Shown here: in pieces, positions 35,601-48,500 of the stretch
How positions within the stretch are numbered: position 1 is the first letter of the stretch
Layout of the letters: the number at the start of each line of letters is the position of its first letter
Origin: Neckera pumila
Taxonomy: Eukaryota > Streptophyta > Bryopsida > Hypnales > Neckeraceae
Assembly (NCBI GenBank): GCA_963969595.1
Contig: OZ018416.1
Span: forward strand, 1,690,065-1,754,064
DNA length: 64,000 bases
Direction of reading: 5' to 3'
Notes under the pieces: generated by a model
The model's database searches: none
Seen by the model: only the letters and a program-made list of their open reading frames with translations
Told to the model about the DNA's origin: nothing
Translations under genes and position numbers: made by a program

Positions 35601-38600
35601 TTTGATTTAGGACCAGTGGATTAGTACCCTCACCATTCACGTTTTTTCTTTATTTTTCATGATATTAAGCATGCTTTGTGGTTCAAATCCAAAGAGTTCA
35701 TCTTGACTTCAAAGTTGTGCACTAGATTGTGATCCTTGTTGTACACTACTATAAGGTGAAGTCCATGCATTATAGACTTTGTCGTGCCTTCTATGATTTA
35801 CTACTATTATTCTTCATTCTAACCCTTACTTCTAATGTGGATTGTTTGTGTTGTATTGTATAAAACACTAACACTGCAATCGGGTTGTCTTATTTGTAGC
35901 AAGTAATGTTCAATCCTTGTTAGTGACAGTTTTATTTGTTCCTGTGTGACTTGCATTCTATTGAAAAGCATATCATTCAATAAAAAAAATTGAAAGAACT
36001 GTTTATTTTATAAAATTATAAAATGAATACTTTTCTACAACCTTCAGAAAAAAATAGCCATTATTGACATATTCTTATACCACTTAGCAATTGGAGCGAT
36101 TAGAAAAGAAAAAAATTAGTCATGCCTGGTGTATTGAAAATTTATCTAAGTGTTGCAACTTTTACTTTATTAGACAAAAAGAAATAATGTAAAATTCTAC
36201 ATTTTATCTTCAAATTAATTGCCTAGTTTTACCAATGCAATTTCTTCTCTTAGAAGTAGTTTTCTTTACTCATGGACATTGCATCTTCACAAATTAATAT
36301 AAATCCATATTGATTGTTAGTATGGACTGTGCAATCTTGATTGGACAATTGAAAAAGATTTGATTCATATAAATAACAAAATCAAGCATCTTGGGCTCAA
36401 AATCAAGAATTATATTCCTTAGCATACTAGTGGCAAGCCTATTGAAAGATTGAAGTACCAAAAGCCTTCTAAAAGTGTAATTCTTATCTTTTTTCTTGTA
36501 TTGGGTGCAAATTGTGTCATAATTTCATCTACCACATTTTCATTCGCATAACTTTTCATTCATTCTTGCTAAACCCTTATGACATCCAAACATTGTCACA
36601 CATGACAAAATGTCACACCTTGATGAAGTCTTTTGGTAATATTGCATTGCAACAAACCTTATTCTAATAAAACATCAAGATGACATGAACACATTATAGA
36701 AAATTTCAGGGCATGGAAGGGCTACTAGGATGTATGAAAATGTGCATTAAGAGAAAATGTGAGCTGAAAAAGGCCATCAAGAATCTAGAAGGTGAGTAGT
36801 CAACCGGTGTGCCTCGTCAGATTTTTCAATTAAAAAATATTTTTTTGAATATTTAAAAATTTATTTATTTATTTATTTTTAACTGTATTTGCACATTCGC
36901 CAAAATCCTAAGGCCCTCCACATGGCCCATATTTTTTGTAGTGACTACAACAAGATGATGGAAACATTTAATTGATGTGTCTATTGAAGATGCAAAGAGG
37001 TATTTGCAAATGGCTATAGCCTTAACCATTAGGCGTGTATGTTTGACAGATCGTTGTGGTCATCATGGGATACATTGTTTGGTGTTCGCAACCCAAGAAT
37101 CTCCAAAATTTTAATAGTATAAATTCAGTTCTTCTTTCCAACATATCACTTCATCTCTCTCCTTTGTTTTAGTGGTACACTACTTTAGTTCCTATCAAGT
37201 GATATAAAATGAGCTAGTACATTCTTATTGCATATATTCCAAGAACAATGAGTTTGAATAAGAATTGAATATATAAATGAAGAATCTTCTTTTGAAAGTT
37301 GCCTATCAAGTTGAAGTTGTAAATATGGGTGCCCCTTGGCCACCATTCCAAATTTGTATCCTTAAATTTACATATGGATTCCACAATAGTATTTTTAGCA
37401 TTTCACTAATCCATAATACAAATGTCATTATGATATGAGATTTGTGTATTGAACTAGTGCAAGTGTTAAATGTACTGTGATGACTGTTCATATTTCATTG
37501 ATGAGAATTTACATCATTTATCCTTATATGTATAGATTTCACAAAAGAATATAGTACATAGTCCCATCCACTACACAAATATCAATTTAATATGAAAATT
37601 TGGTGTAAATGTTGTGGTTTCTTGGTGAATGTTGGATTGGTAAAAATCTGCAAATCCAATCCTACATTTGTATGGACTTAGAAAATACAATATGTAATTT
37701 GTTTGGACATAATAAAAATGTCATTTTTATATGTATTGTAATGAATTTATATATTATAATGTTCACTTATTGAGTTTAATTCTTTATTGGACTCATAAGT
37801 ATATAATATCTTTAATAGATATGTAAATGCACTTAAGACTTTTGATTTGACATATTATCCAAAAGCCTTACTTATTATTCTATGAATGCATGTGCAATTG
37901 GTGATTTAACTGGAAAGATGACAAAGACCAGAACAGTTTACAATGTAAAATTGATGATTTTTCATCTAATTTTATAAGTGTAACTTTGTCAAAAAATATA
38001 TTCACTTAATTGATTTATATTTTTGACATCTATAATTTATTTGAATTTCTGTCTCAAAATAAAAGAATATTCATACAATATATTATAATACTATTGCTTT
38101 TTTAGTTCTAAAACCTTGATTTCAATGCCAAAAATATTAATTTTCTTTTTGAGCAATACAAAAATGAATCTCTCTAATCCTAATTTAATTCAATTGAATA
38201 AATTAGATAATTCTTGAAAATGTATAAATTATTGTAGTGATCAAATATAGAATATAGAAATGTAGAAATTTGGTATGCACTATGGCGTTTCAAAGTCTAA
38301 CTATATACATCTAATATTCAAATTTATAGATTTTTTAAGCTTCACATTGTGTATTGATATGGATTTTTATAATCTTACTTCTAAATTTCACAAAAAATAG
38401 AAATTTACATAGAAATGGAGACATGTAATTTCCTTTTTGGAAATTAAAAACAATTTTTTTATACATTAATAGTATAGATATATAGAATGAAAGATTTTGA
38501 ATTTTGATTTATAGCCATGGGCTCGTCCTTTTAAGGTTTTGGAAGATTGCATACTCTAAGTCAACAAACTATCATTTACAGTGTGAACTTCAAAAATGTT

Positions 38601-41076
38601 TTACTACCATTGCTTAAATAATGTATTGTATTTTAGCTTGTATGGTCTTATTTTTTGCAACAACAATTCAAGCATTCCACAAAAAAAGATAAGGTCATTA
38701 GTATGTAAGAGCTTTATAGTATTGTAGAATATATGCACAAAATGACTTTTAACCTAAGATTTTATGTATAACTAACTGAGTTGACCAACTCAATTCCCAA
38801 GAAATGATTTGTATTGTTGGTAGCTTAGTCAAATATAAATAATTGGTAAGAAAAATGACTTTATTTCAATTTTTTTAAACAAAAAAAAGTAATTAAAAAT
38901 TTAAAAATATTATATTAAAAATAATTTTTTTATCAAATTACTAAATAATATAAAATTTAAACATTTATAAATAAACAGATCAAAATTGTTGGATTAAAAA
39001 GTTTGACAAATTAAAATTCTATAAATTCATAAATATATAAATTTATAGACTTCTAAGACATGATGGTTTCAAATAATATGAAATTTGAATTGTTTGTTAT
39101 AGAAAGCACTTATATTTATTCAATTAGCAGAAGGTTTTAAACTACTGGAATGATGAAGCTATTTTAATCCATGATCATAGATGAAAAGGTTTTTTTTATC
39201 AAAATTACATTTTGTCATCCCAAAAAAGTGATACCATCTCATGATTTTGTAGCAATTTTAGCAATATTATGAATAGAAAAAGGCGAGAGAATATATCTTC
39301 AAATACTTTTACCTATTTAATTCAATTGAGAGAACTAAATTTAATGTAAAATACACATATAGATTAAGTGACCTCTTTAATTACTAAAACTATGCATTTG
39401 ATGCAAAAATCTAGGTTCTAACCAAAATTAGATTACTACAAGGAACATGGGAGACTGATCAAAGGAAAATGAGTATAATGGAACTTATGGCAAAAATCGC
39501 TTCAATGATAATTTTTTGGAAGATCTCTCTTTGTTCATTTACTTCAACGTGATTTCAAAGTGTTTATTTCACTTCAAAATATTTGATCTATAACTTTCCA
39601 ACAACCTATTAATTTATCTCTTTCCAATACACAGGTCTTTAGTTTGCTCTGCTTGATATCAAAATTATCAAGAAATTTACTCTCATTAGAATTGAGTGAA
39701 AAATTAATTATTTGAAGTTGCAATGCATGCCATTGGTGCATCAAAAGTGCAATGTTAGTTTTGGAAATAGTTGTTATTTTTAATATGTCAAGCAAAAAAT
39801 GTAATCTTTCATTTACTAGGAAACCTTCTGTTATTGTAAAAAACATAAATAAAAAAATGCATATTGTAGGGAGTTTGCAAGGTCAGCTTTAGTGTTGGAT
39901 TCTTATAGCACCAAATAACCCTCCTTCAAATGCACACTACAAGTTTTTGAGGCCATATCTTTATAACACTGCTCAGATATTACTACCAAATATATTTTGG
40001 TATATGCCTAAATCAAGAATACTATACAAACATACATGTTTTTTAAAAGAATTTATGAAAGATTTTGAAATTATTTTTTGCCATCTAGGTTGTGCACTAA
40101 ATTTTTTTTAGACAATGTCATAACTTTATAATTTATTATCCTACCAATTTCTAATTGAAGCTTTTGGAAACATTTGGCTAATTTTCATTGTATTGTCAAA
40201 TCTTTCAAATGTACGAGCTTTTGATTTCTCTGGTACAATGAAATCTTTAGGTTTACTGGTTGGAAGGACTTACATGATCTACCACATCTTTTTCTAGCCA
40301 AGTTCCAACTAATTTTGTATTTGTATTTATTGTTTTGTTGTGGTATATGAATGGCACGATATAGTTCTTATATGATTTCTAACTAAATTTGGTCCTCAAG
40401 ATAATTTAAAAGATAAGTGACTATATGAGATCTTTATGCAAGTATACATAATTTACACAACAAGCCCATCCAATCAAAAGATCTTTGACTACTATGAATC
40501 AACAATTTTGATTATTCCATTGCAAGAATGTCCAATGAGCTGGAAAGGTTATTCAATTCTTAAAGGATGGGTTGGTGACTGGAAATCATCCTTTTGCTAC
40601 ATTGTAAGTCACCTAAAGTAGGAGGTCTTTAAATTGAGCGGGTTTTAAATGCATCCCCTATCTAGGAATGAATGACATGTTCCTTGAAATATCTATTATT
40701 GTCGTTGATGAGGTAGGTAGACTTAAATGAGCGATTTATGGACCTCCTACCTTACATAAAAAAAAATCCAAAAGTACAAATTGGAAGTTAAACTACTATA
40801 GAAGACTCCCCTTTTCATACAAAATTCAGAAAATGAATAGTTGCACTTTTGTCCTACAGAAAAGGATTCTTTGTCATCCATAAAAAAAAAATGTCCACCT
40901 CATTGTTTATGGGTTAACAGTTAACCCTCGAAGGACTTGAAAGTCCTTGGAGGTCATATAGAATATTATAAATTTGGTGGTATTTGATCCAAAAAACATT
41001 GAACAAATATTTTTCAATACAAAATAAATTAATGATCATGATAGTGTACATAAATAACAATGTATTATAATTCATA
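32639..41076. other. 8.4 kb of AT-rich intergenic DNA
   Basis: No gene is supported. A string AGTCCTTTAGGAGTTAA near 32669-32685 is a decayed type II terminus. At 33480-33600 one frame encodes a short Cys-rich patch (CMKCSDCECH) but goes no further. Near 34085-34260 a phrase similar to 'gttttgatatttt' recurs six or so times as a loose repeat. Near 34680-34800 there is TA-rich, partly palindromic sequence. The rest is unremarkable AT-rich DNA. Confidence 0.45.
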
Positions 41077-41429
41077 CTAGTGTGTCCCTGTGCCGTTGGC
41101 CCAATTTTCATCTACTCCCGGTTCCACTCCTGGTTCTACTTCCGATTCTACTCCCGGTTCCACTCCCAGTACCAAGAGCGCCACCAAAATCAAAGTAAAA
41201 GTAATTTTCTAATTTTTTAATCAATAAATACTTTGAAATTCAATAACTTTTGCACCACCGCTCCAAACGCCACGAAACCAAGCCGGTGCACCCCTCCTCG
41301 GCGAGAGCTTTCCGACGGTACCAAGCACGCGGCCGGGGGACGCACGGTTAGGAAGTTGTCCACGCTACAAACAAAACAAAACAAAACAAAACAAAACAAA
41401 CAAACAAACAGCCTCATTTAAGGTATTGA
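41077..41429 (-). mobile_element. Helitron-like non-autonomous element, second copy
   Basis: On the minus strand the element starts TCAATACCTTAAATG after a host A (41430) and ends ...GGGACACACTAG before a host T (41076), the Helitron arrangement. It shares the (GTTTT)n tract, the GGTACCGTCGGAAAGCTCT core and the terminal CACACTAG with the copy at 1581-1947. Its 3' end would form the hairpin GGCAC...GTGCC only in degenerate form. An array of CCCGGTTCCACT-like units is present near 41115-41170. Confidence 0.6.
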
Positions 41430-41648
41430 TATTAAACCACAATTGAAGAGTAATAAGGCTAAATCCGGGTCATATAGAGAGACCCCAAGGGCCTTTCAGG
41501 GGGTAACTCTTAATGAAGTTCCCTTGTTGCTTGCGGATGTTCTAAAGAAGCTTATCCACGCTTTCTGGCCCAAAATGTGTCGTCCTCTTCCTCTAGCGGA
41601 CTCTTCCAATTGCCCGTTCCAACCGCCGTTGCACGGGCGAGGCTAGCT

Positions 41649-42257
41649 ATGGCGGTCACGCTTCCCGTTCTGGGCCTCAGCTCGGCTGTCAATCCTCTTC
41701 GCGGTTCTCCCAGGCACGCGCCTCTGTCAAATTCTTCTGCACTTCCTTTGATATGCCGCGTTAGTGATTGCCGGGCGCTTCGTAGAGATCCAATTGCTTC
41801 GAATTTTTCATGTGAGGGGGACTTTGCGAGGAGGAAGAGTGTAGAGCATTGTTCGGGGTCTGGAAGGAGCACAGAGGAGCTCTTTGGAAGAGCTTCTTCT
41901 GCATTGGTTGTTGCGGGTTCGCTGCTGAGTGCAGGGGCATCTTTAGCTGATGAGGGGGAAGGCGTGGTTGCTGCACTGGACGGGTCCGATGTGGGAATTA
42001 GCACAACCGTCTCCGCTCTTTTTGTAGCCGCTACCGTAGGGCTGGTAGTGCTTACGAGTGGCGTAATTTACCTCGCTTTGACGGAATTCTTGGAGAAACG
42101 AGCTCTTCAAGAAGAGCAGAAAAAGGTTGTGGAGGCAAAACCTAAGAAACCTTCGAAGCAAGCTGTCAAAGCGGCAGCACGTGCAGGGGGACCGAAAGGA
42201 TTTGGCGGCAGCAAGCGTACTAAGGACGATGCTGAGGATCTTAGCGGTAGCGATTGA
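41649..42257 (+). CDS. Plastid-targeted single-pass membrane protein, unnamed
   Basis: An uninterrupted 202-codon frame starts at ATG 41649 (context AGCTATGGCG) and ends TGA. The frame is open further upstream, but only with a GTG at 41577, so the ATG is preferred. Residues 1-80 are Ser/Ala/Arg-rich with few acids, like a chloroplast transit peptide. Residues 83-100 form a hydrophobic segment ending GASLA|DEGEG, like a thylakoid-lumen or envelope processing site. Residues 121-143 are a clear membrane helix (LFVAATVGLVVLTSGVIYLA). They are followed by TEFLEKRALQEEQKK and a Lys/Ala-rich basic tail. I infer a plastid inner-envelope or thylakoid protein with its tail on the stromal side. It resembles small conserved plant plastid membrane proteins, but I cannot name it. 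There are no introns. This is the only conserved gene here without lesions. Confidence 0.75.
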   Translation: MAVTLPVLGLSSAVNPLRGSPRHAPLSNSSALPLICRVSDCRALRRDPIASNFSCEGDFARRKSVEHCSGSGRSTEELFGRASSALVVAGSLLSAGASLADEGEGVVAALDGSDVGISTTVSALFVAATVGLVVLTSGVIYLALTEFLEKRALQEEQKKVVEAKPKKPSKQAVKAAARAGGPKGFGGSKRTKDDAEDLSGSD

Positions 42258-44849
42258 TGGTCTGGGAGCAGTTCGAGGTGTAGGAATTATTCTTGTGACC
42301 TATCGCTACTGGCGACTGTGAAGGGCAGCATCAGGTTACCTATCTTGACCTCAATGGAACATGGCGATTTTAAAATTTGCTGGACCATTGATGTATGCTT
42401 AGTGGAGTCTTCCTCCTCAATGTGTAGATCACCTTCTCTTTTTCTTACAAAGTTCAGCAGGAAGAATTACAGATTGTGGAGCATGGAGATTCGAGAGCAT
42501 GCTGTCACCACGTTTTTTGGAGTTAGATGCTTGCTATAACTTTTGGAATAAGCAGGTCACTTGCCGCAACATGACGAAAAAATGCTCGTTTTGACCGAAC
42601 CCTAATCTGGCCGGTACCCTCTTTTTCCCTTTTCTCTCTTGATTGCTGTATCATTTAATACATCGTGGAAATCCTTTCGAAAGGCACTGAACAGCACTCC
42701 AAAGATTATACGCTAATGAGAATAAAAGCAGCTGCAATTGTGTGACGATTATCCACAATTGCAACATTTTACTACTGTGATATATCTGTAATGAGTTTTA
42801 TACTTTCATGGTGAAGTTTATATATAGCTGTCATCAGATCTTTGGGTACAAGAGTGAAATCTGTTGAGAGTTCAAATTTCTTGTGGAGTTTCAAATTAGA
42901 CAACCTCATTTTTATTTAAAGATTTACATTTAGCAAATCATCCTCACACCTATTGCTAATTAGTCCAACCAAGTGTCAAATAGATGAGTTTGCGGTTGGT
43001 AACAGGTTCGGTATTGTAGATAGGATTAGAGCATCCTCATAGCTTCTCCAATGCAGACCCAAATTTGGCCCTCCAAATGGACTTCTAACTTTTGACTATT
43101 TTATTATTAGAACTTGAATTTTTTTTCATTGGAAGCGCATTCAAAATTACTTCCCTTAGGTACAAGAAAACTCAAACTTCGACATTGAACAATGAAAGGG
43201 AACTGCTTTCATTGTTAGCTAAAAAGAAAAAAATTATAGAGGAGTTGGCAAATTGGGGTTACCAATGCACATTTCACTCCAGATTGGTGCAATTAACATG
43301 GGAGGTGCATTGGGGCAGGTTTTCCGTTGCTTTTCTGGGATCCACGCGGGACTTGCCGTTGCAGTGCCTCCAAGATGCTCTTAGGTCCCTCATGGTTTTA
43401 GTATCCTCTACTTCAGATGTAGCTCAGATGATCTACAGGGTTCCAATTATCATCTTCTGCAGCCATTTAGAGTCCAGAACTTTAAGGATCCTCTGTGCAA
43501 TTGGCCATGCAGTTTCTCTGAATTTTCTACCGGTATCAAATGCTTCCATTCAAGTATTCAAGAAATTGAGGGAAAAGTAGAACGAAATTCATAAGAGGGT
43601 CACCTCTTCTGCGTCTCAGTTTCTTTGAGACCCATTCCAGTTTAAGGTGGGTCTTCTGACTTGTGGGAATGCGCAAAAATACCGCACACTGGACTGTGCC
43701 AAGAAAAGGTCGACCTCATGGAGTGCTCATTTGTACAGTCACAAATGCCCCAAGTCTTATTTGCGAAGGAAAAACTGTTATGGGACTCCAACGTCCTCTA
43801 ACGCTACATTGCCAAAACCCCTCGCAGCATAAGTCTTGAAAAAAACATTTTGCTTCAAATTGTACACTGCAATCTCGCACATGCATTGCCTTTTTATATG
43901 TGACCCGGAAACTATAATCAATAGTAATGTCCTACGGTTACAAGTTCTAAAAGTTGGATTGAAATTAATTTACAACGTTTTTCTAGAATGTGATATTTAT
44001 TGGTACTGGTTTTGAAAGTAATTTCCAATTTTTGACACGAGAGTTTTTGGGCTTAGATGATTTTAATTATAATCTTAGATGAGTTCTAAAGATTGAAGCT
44101 TTCTATTCAGAATGGCATTTTGTGGGCACTTGGATAGATTTTCAGTCCTCTTAATTGGCACCAGTGTCTGGGAAGTATTTGAGAAACTGAGTCTGTAAAT
44201 TTCAACTTACCTGCACATAGGCAATTGATCATCTATCGATTTATCTCAATTTATTTTGTCTTTTTCTAACCATAAATAATTTTGCTTTCGATGTTCTTAA
44301 AATTCAGTCTTTAATTTGGACATTTCATCCAGTTGCTCTTAGTAATTTTTCCATTTGTTGCTTTGCACATCTAGTCTTAACCCTGTAACATTGCTGTGGA
44401 TATTAAGTGTCTTATGGATGACAAAGAATCCTTCTTTGTAAGATAGAAGTGTAGATGTTCATCTTTGGAATTTTGTGTGAAAAGGGGAGGTCTTGCCTAG
44501 TAATTTGATTTGCAATGAATGCTTATAGCTTTTTATAAGCAAATGATTCACATGATACCAAATAGGATGATTTCCATGGTGACCACCTTGTCCTTTTTAG
44601 GTTAAATCTTGTTTATTTAATGTGCTCTACTCAATGGCATCTCATCTTTGGACATTTTTGAATTTTAGTTGTGCTTTATTTCGACCCATTGTGTAAAGGA
44701 TGTGGCACCTAAATTTTTTACCAAATTTTGATGATTAAAACTGATGTAGCTCAAACGGGGACTTCCTTTTGTTTGAGTTGTTTATAGACACTTCAACCAA
44801 ACTGCACATTTAGAGCAGGAAGTTTGAGGAATAAATTCTTTCAATTTCA
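42258..44849. other. Downstream region with no firm gene
   Basis: The first few hundred bases are probably the 3' untranslated part of the plastid protein gene. An open frame of 162 codons at 43092-43580 has no recognisable domain. The string TTAGAGCATCCTCATAG at about 43027 is like a MITE end related to the CATTAGAG family. Nothing else is supported. Confidence 0.35.
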
Positions 44850-44853
44850 TTAA

Positions 44854-45115
44854 CATCTAAAGTTCCAAGGCCTTCTTTTCATCAAAACTTGCTCAAAACT
44901 GCCATTTCTAAAGTAGAGAGTAAATATTTTAATTTTAATTTTTCTGGCATATCTAATTACAGGATCTTGCAATAGACTAGTATGAGAATGTGCAAAAAAA
45001 ATTCTAGAAACTTTGACCGCATAGATTGCAAGATATTGGAGTTCGAAGTGAAGAAAACATGGTTTTTCTGATAAACTAGTTTAGAATCCCGTCATTACTT
45101 TGACTTCAAACAAGG
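44854..45115. mobile_element. Left-end fragment of a type I TTAA element
   Basis: TTAA at 44850-44853 is followed by CATCTAAAGTTCCAAGGCC and then the standard type I left interior ('ctcaaaactgccatttct', 'gatcttgca', 'ttgaccgcatagattgcaagatattgg'). The match stops near 45115 and no right end is present. Confidence 0.7.
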
Positions 45116-45707
45116 TCAAACTGCACAATGGAGCACAGAAATCCGTCATCAATCGATCCATCAACAAAGATCAGCAACGAACTCCACGAAAGTACATATC
45201 TGACTCCTTGCAGATATATCGATCTGCACAACCGTGCAATTCAAACGCCTCTATATAGCTGTTTGCAGAAACCTGATACTGTAGCATCCCGAGAGAGCAG
45301 TCATCAAATCACAGAAAAACATCGTACGTAATGTATTTTGAAACTGAAACTTCGGCTTCAAACAAGCTCTACCAGGGGAACCAATTCAATTCATCAATCC
45401 ATCAACCACAAGGTAAGGGGCTTCTAGGACATTCACTTTGTGTTAACAAAAATCAGTACAACGGATATTTTGTTAGAATGGTAATATTCCACAAACTTGG
45501 CAGTTGTGGCCTGAAATGTTTAGACCCTGTGGTCTGTAATCTATACCGATCCTATGAAATAGATGGATAAATGGCGGAAGAATATTGCCATTTCAACGAA
45601 ATATCCGTTAGTACGTTAACAACGCACGCTCGCTACCAAAGTATCTAACTTCCTGGAGCTCGATCAATCTGCACTACCCCTTGTGCAATTCCCACCCCTC
45701 TATCAAT

Positions 45708-47295
45708 CTACAGCACTATTTGCAGAAACGTCAGCGCATCAATATCCGCACTCCTCATGGCACACTCATTCCCCGTCACCGTCCCACACTTCGCCCTCGG
45801 CCACACCTCCGCCACGACCGACGGCGTCTCCGTCGAGCCAACATTATCAAAGCTATGATACGCTTCCAAATACCCCGTCGGAAACGTCACCATGACCGGT
45901 GGTACCGTCACCCCTCCCTACGTGTTTGCCCTCTCCGCCCTGTACGAACAATCCGTGTAGAATCCGTCCTTGCGTCCCACATGCAAGTGCATGTTGTGGA
46001 GAGGCTGCCAGAAGCCGGTGGATGGGGAGCCGAATCCGAGCTTGGTCCCGCACCCGGGGTAGAGACTGACGTTGCGGATGAACTTTGTGGGGTTGGAGGG
46101 AGTGGTGACGGGGGAGGAAAAAAGAGTGGTGACGGCTTCGATCATGGTGGATTGTGCGCCTTGGGACCAGCCGAGGGAAGCGATCTTGTTGCCATTGATC
46201 TTGGGGATGCCGACGTCGAGGTAGTTGTAGGCGACCTGGAGGTCCCACACGCGCTCCGTGTAAGGGTCGACCTGTGTAGAGGAGGACGCAGGCATACACA
46301 TGCCCAGTGTTCGTGAGTAAAACCGAAAATTAAATCGTTGGGAACTTACGGGATAAATTCCTCTATTGGATTTGCCAGGGCACAAACAAAATTAAAATCG
46401 AATGTGCATTCAACTTAGATGACTAATGACGCTCAGTCTGTGCACAACACTAGTACGCGTAAACATGAAAACAAGAGTAGCTTACTGATATAATCATGAA
46501 AACCAGCGTCACAAGCTGATATTCACTTTGTAATGTCCAAGTACGAATAAAGGACAGAGCAGTCTTAAACCAACTTTGATCTAAAACCGCCACAATAAAA
46601 AACATTTCGATCACCAGTCAAATGGCGCTAAATGATCTCATGATGCACTCGATTATTAAGATAGACACTGGGCAGTACGTTTAAGATCGACCAGTACGGG
46701 TTTAAGCTAGAGTACGCACAGGGAGATATACTGTATCTTTGATTTCCTACGGACATATGTAATGAGCTATACCTTGCCCTCGCTCGTGAACTTGTCCGCA
46801 GCGCATTGGCTTTGCCATTCGTTCGCTGGGAAGAGTACTTCGGAAGCGTACTTCGGCAGCAACTTTCTCCGCGTGTAGCTATCCACGGCCAAGGCCACGA
46901 TTCCCAGCTGCGCCAGCTTAATTCCCCACTTCTCCACGTTGTTCTGCAAGTTGGGCGCATTTTCGGCAAGGCGAAATGGGTGGCTCCGTTCACCGCCGTA
47001 GTGTCCCCGTTGGACCACGTCCCCCCCGCATCCGTGCATCATCACCACTGCCGAGTACGTGTTCTCTCGTGACGACGGTGTCGTAGCCGGAGGGCTTGTA
47101 GAGCACCCCGGAGAGCTGAATCCCTGCGAGGCCCAGGTCGGAGCTTGCGTAGGCGGGGAAGCTGATGGCGCTGGCGCTGATTTGCGCACTGACCGTGGAA
47201 GGGTAGTGCAGGGACAATGCCAACACGAAGAGTGTCAGTGCTAAGCGCCGTGCTTGCCAGTGTATCTGTGCCTCCATTGCGATTGTCACCGCCAT
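45708..47295 (-). pseudogene. Secreted dienelactone-hydrolase-like alpha/beta hydrolase, broken
   Basis: Two minus-strand exons (47295-46773 and 46271-45708) are joined by a 501-bp intron with AAG|GTATAG and CTACACAG|GTC borders. The start codon context ACCATGG is strong. The product has a signal peptide (hydrophobic residues 18-30, cleavage near STVSA|Q), so it was secreted or vacuolar. It then shows the hydrolase fold: VVMMHGCGGD (oxyanion region), LGIVALAVDSY, the Ser nucleophile in LGWSQGAQST, and the His in EAYHSFDN. Enzymes of this fold hydrolyse esters or lactones; the substrate is unknown. Two lesions occur: one extra base near 47065 between DTVVT and ENTYSA, and an in-frame TAG at 45918-45920 before GGVTVPPVMVTFP. 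Both flanking parts are well conserved, so breakage is recent, or the assembly is wrong. Confidence 0.8.
46272..46772 (-). other. Intron of the hydrolase pseudogene
   Basis: The intron has minus-strand donor AAG|GTATAG and acceptor TCTACACAG|GTCGAC, phase 0. It joins KFTSEGK to VDPYTERVWD. The intron argues against a recent bacterial contaminant. Confidence 0.75.
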
Positions 47296-48500
47296 GGTAA
47301 CGTGTTGAGGTTCCTGCAAGTCTGTGACGTGAGTAAGGCCAGGTGATAGAAACGGAAGCAACTTGTGCGAAGGACGCGAGAAGGATTCATGACGGATTCG
47401 AGAAGGATCACAGATCCGTAGAGTGCAAGTCTACAGATTCAGATCGAGGAGCTAAAAGAGCTTGTGAAAGCATCTGCAACGAAACCATATTCGTACCTGC
47501 CAGAACTACGGCTCTGTCCTCTATGCCTGCATCCATAGGACTCAAAAGTCAAGTCCACGGCGCATACATGCTTTTTTAATGAAATGTAACAATCGTCTTA
47601 GTATTTCCACAATGAAATTGCCATAATTAGATTGGTAAGTTTCAGTTAAAAAGCCAAATAGTGAACAATTCTGAAATCTAAATCAGTCCCAGTTATTCCA
47701 GGGATCGGAAAAAACGCTTGTGCATCTCATTATTGCTTTGACTTCTTACTGTTAGAATTGCTTTAAGTGAACTGAAAATATATGCCCCCACTCCATCAGT
47801 GGCAGGATGTAACATTGACCTGGAACCAACACGGATTAACTTACAGCAGTGTTGCGATAGACGTTCAGTTGATTGCTGACGATGTGCCACTAATTTTGGG
47901 ATGTCGAAACTCACGGAGCCTTCAGAGTTTGGCATTTGTTTTGGGCTGAGGGTAAGCTTATCCTATGCACTACACGAGGTTCACAGTTTTGTCGGTAATT
48001 TTTCAATTTAAAGTCACTGAAGTTTAAGTCTTCAGCACCGGAATGACTGAGTGAATTTCGTACTCTGTCTGTTTTCCTTTTTCTGTTTTTTCCTTTTATG
48101 GGCAATTCCATAAAAATGGTGGTATTTCAAGTGCCACTTTGACGGTGTGCCATTTTCAGCATCTAGGATAGGTATAGATTCCAAAACAACCGTTCTGAAC
48201 CATCTAGGACAGGTATAGATTTAAAATGGCCATTCTGAATTGTTTTCACGCCATTTAAGAAAAATATTGCCATTTTAATGAAATTGCCCATTTTTACTCA
48301 TATTTTTGCACATTGAAGTTTTATTCAATTGCGGAAAAAAAAGGAACGGATGTCCATGTTGAGAAGGAAAGCTGAGGGTTTCAAATCAGAGACCCTAACT
48401 AAAGACACCTAGGCCTACTAGGATTTATTAGAGCATCTCCACTCTTTCCCTTAAAAAGGGCCTTGTCCGCCGTACATTGAACTTGGACAGTTTTTGGCCC
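47296..48500. other. Upstream region of the hydrolase gene, no other gene
   Basis: No conserved frame is seen. Sequence near 48130-48250 shows two imperfect copies of a phrase containing 'atctaggayaggtatagatt', a short local duplication. TTAGAGCATCTCCACTCT at about 48429 is another MITE-like end. Confidence 0.4.

Noticed and set aside
41577..41648. Longer N-terminus of the plastid protein starting at 41577
   Set aside because: That position is GTG, not ATG. In a eukaryotic gene the ATG at 41649 is the better start.
43092..43580. 162-codon open frame downstream of the plastid protein gene
   Set aside because: No recognisable motif or splice signals; its start lies in a MITE-like fragment and its composition is not distinctly coding.
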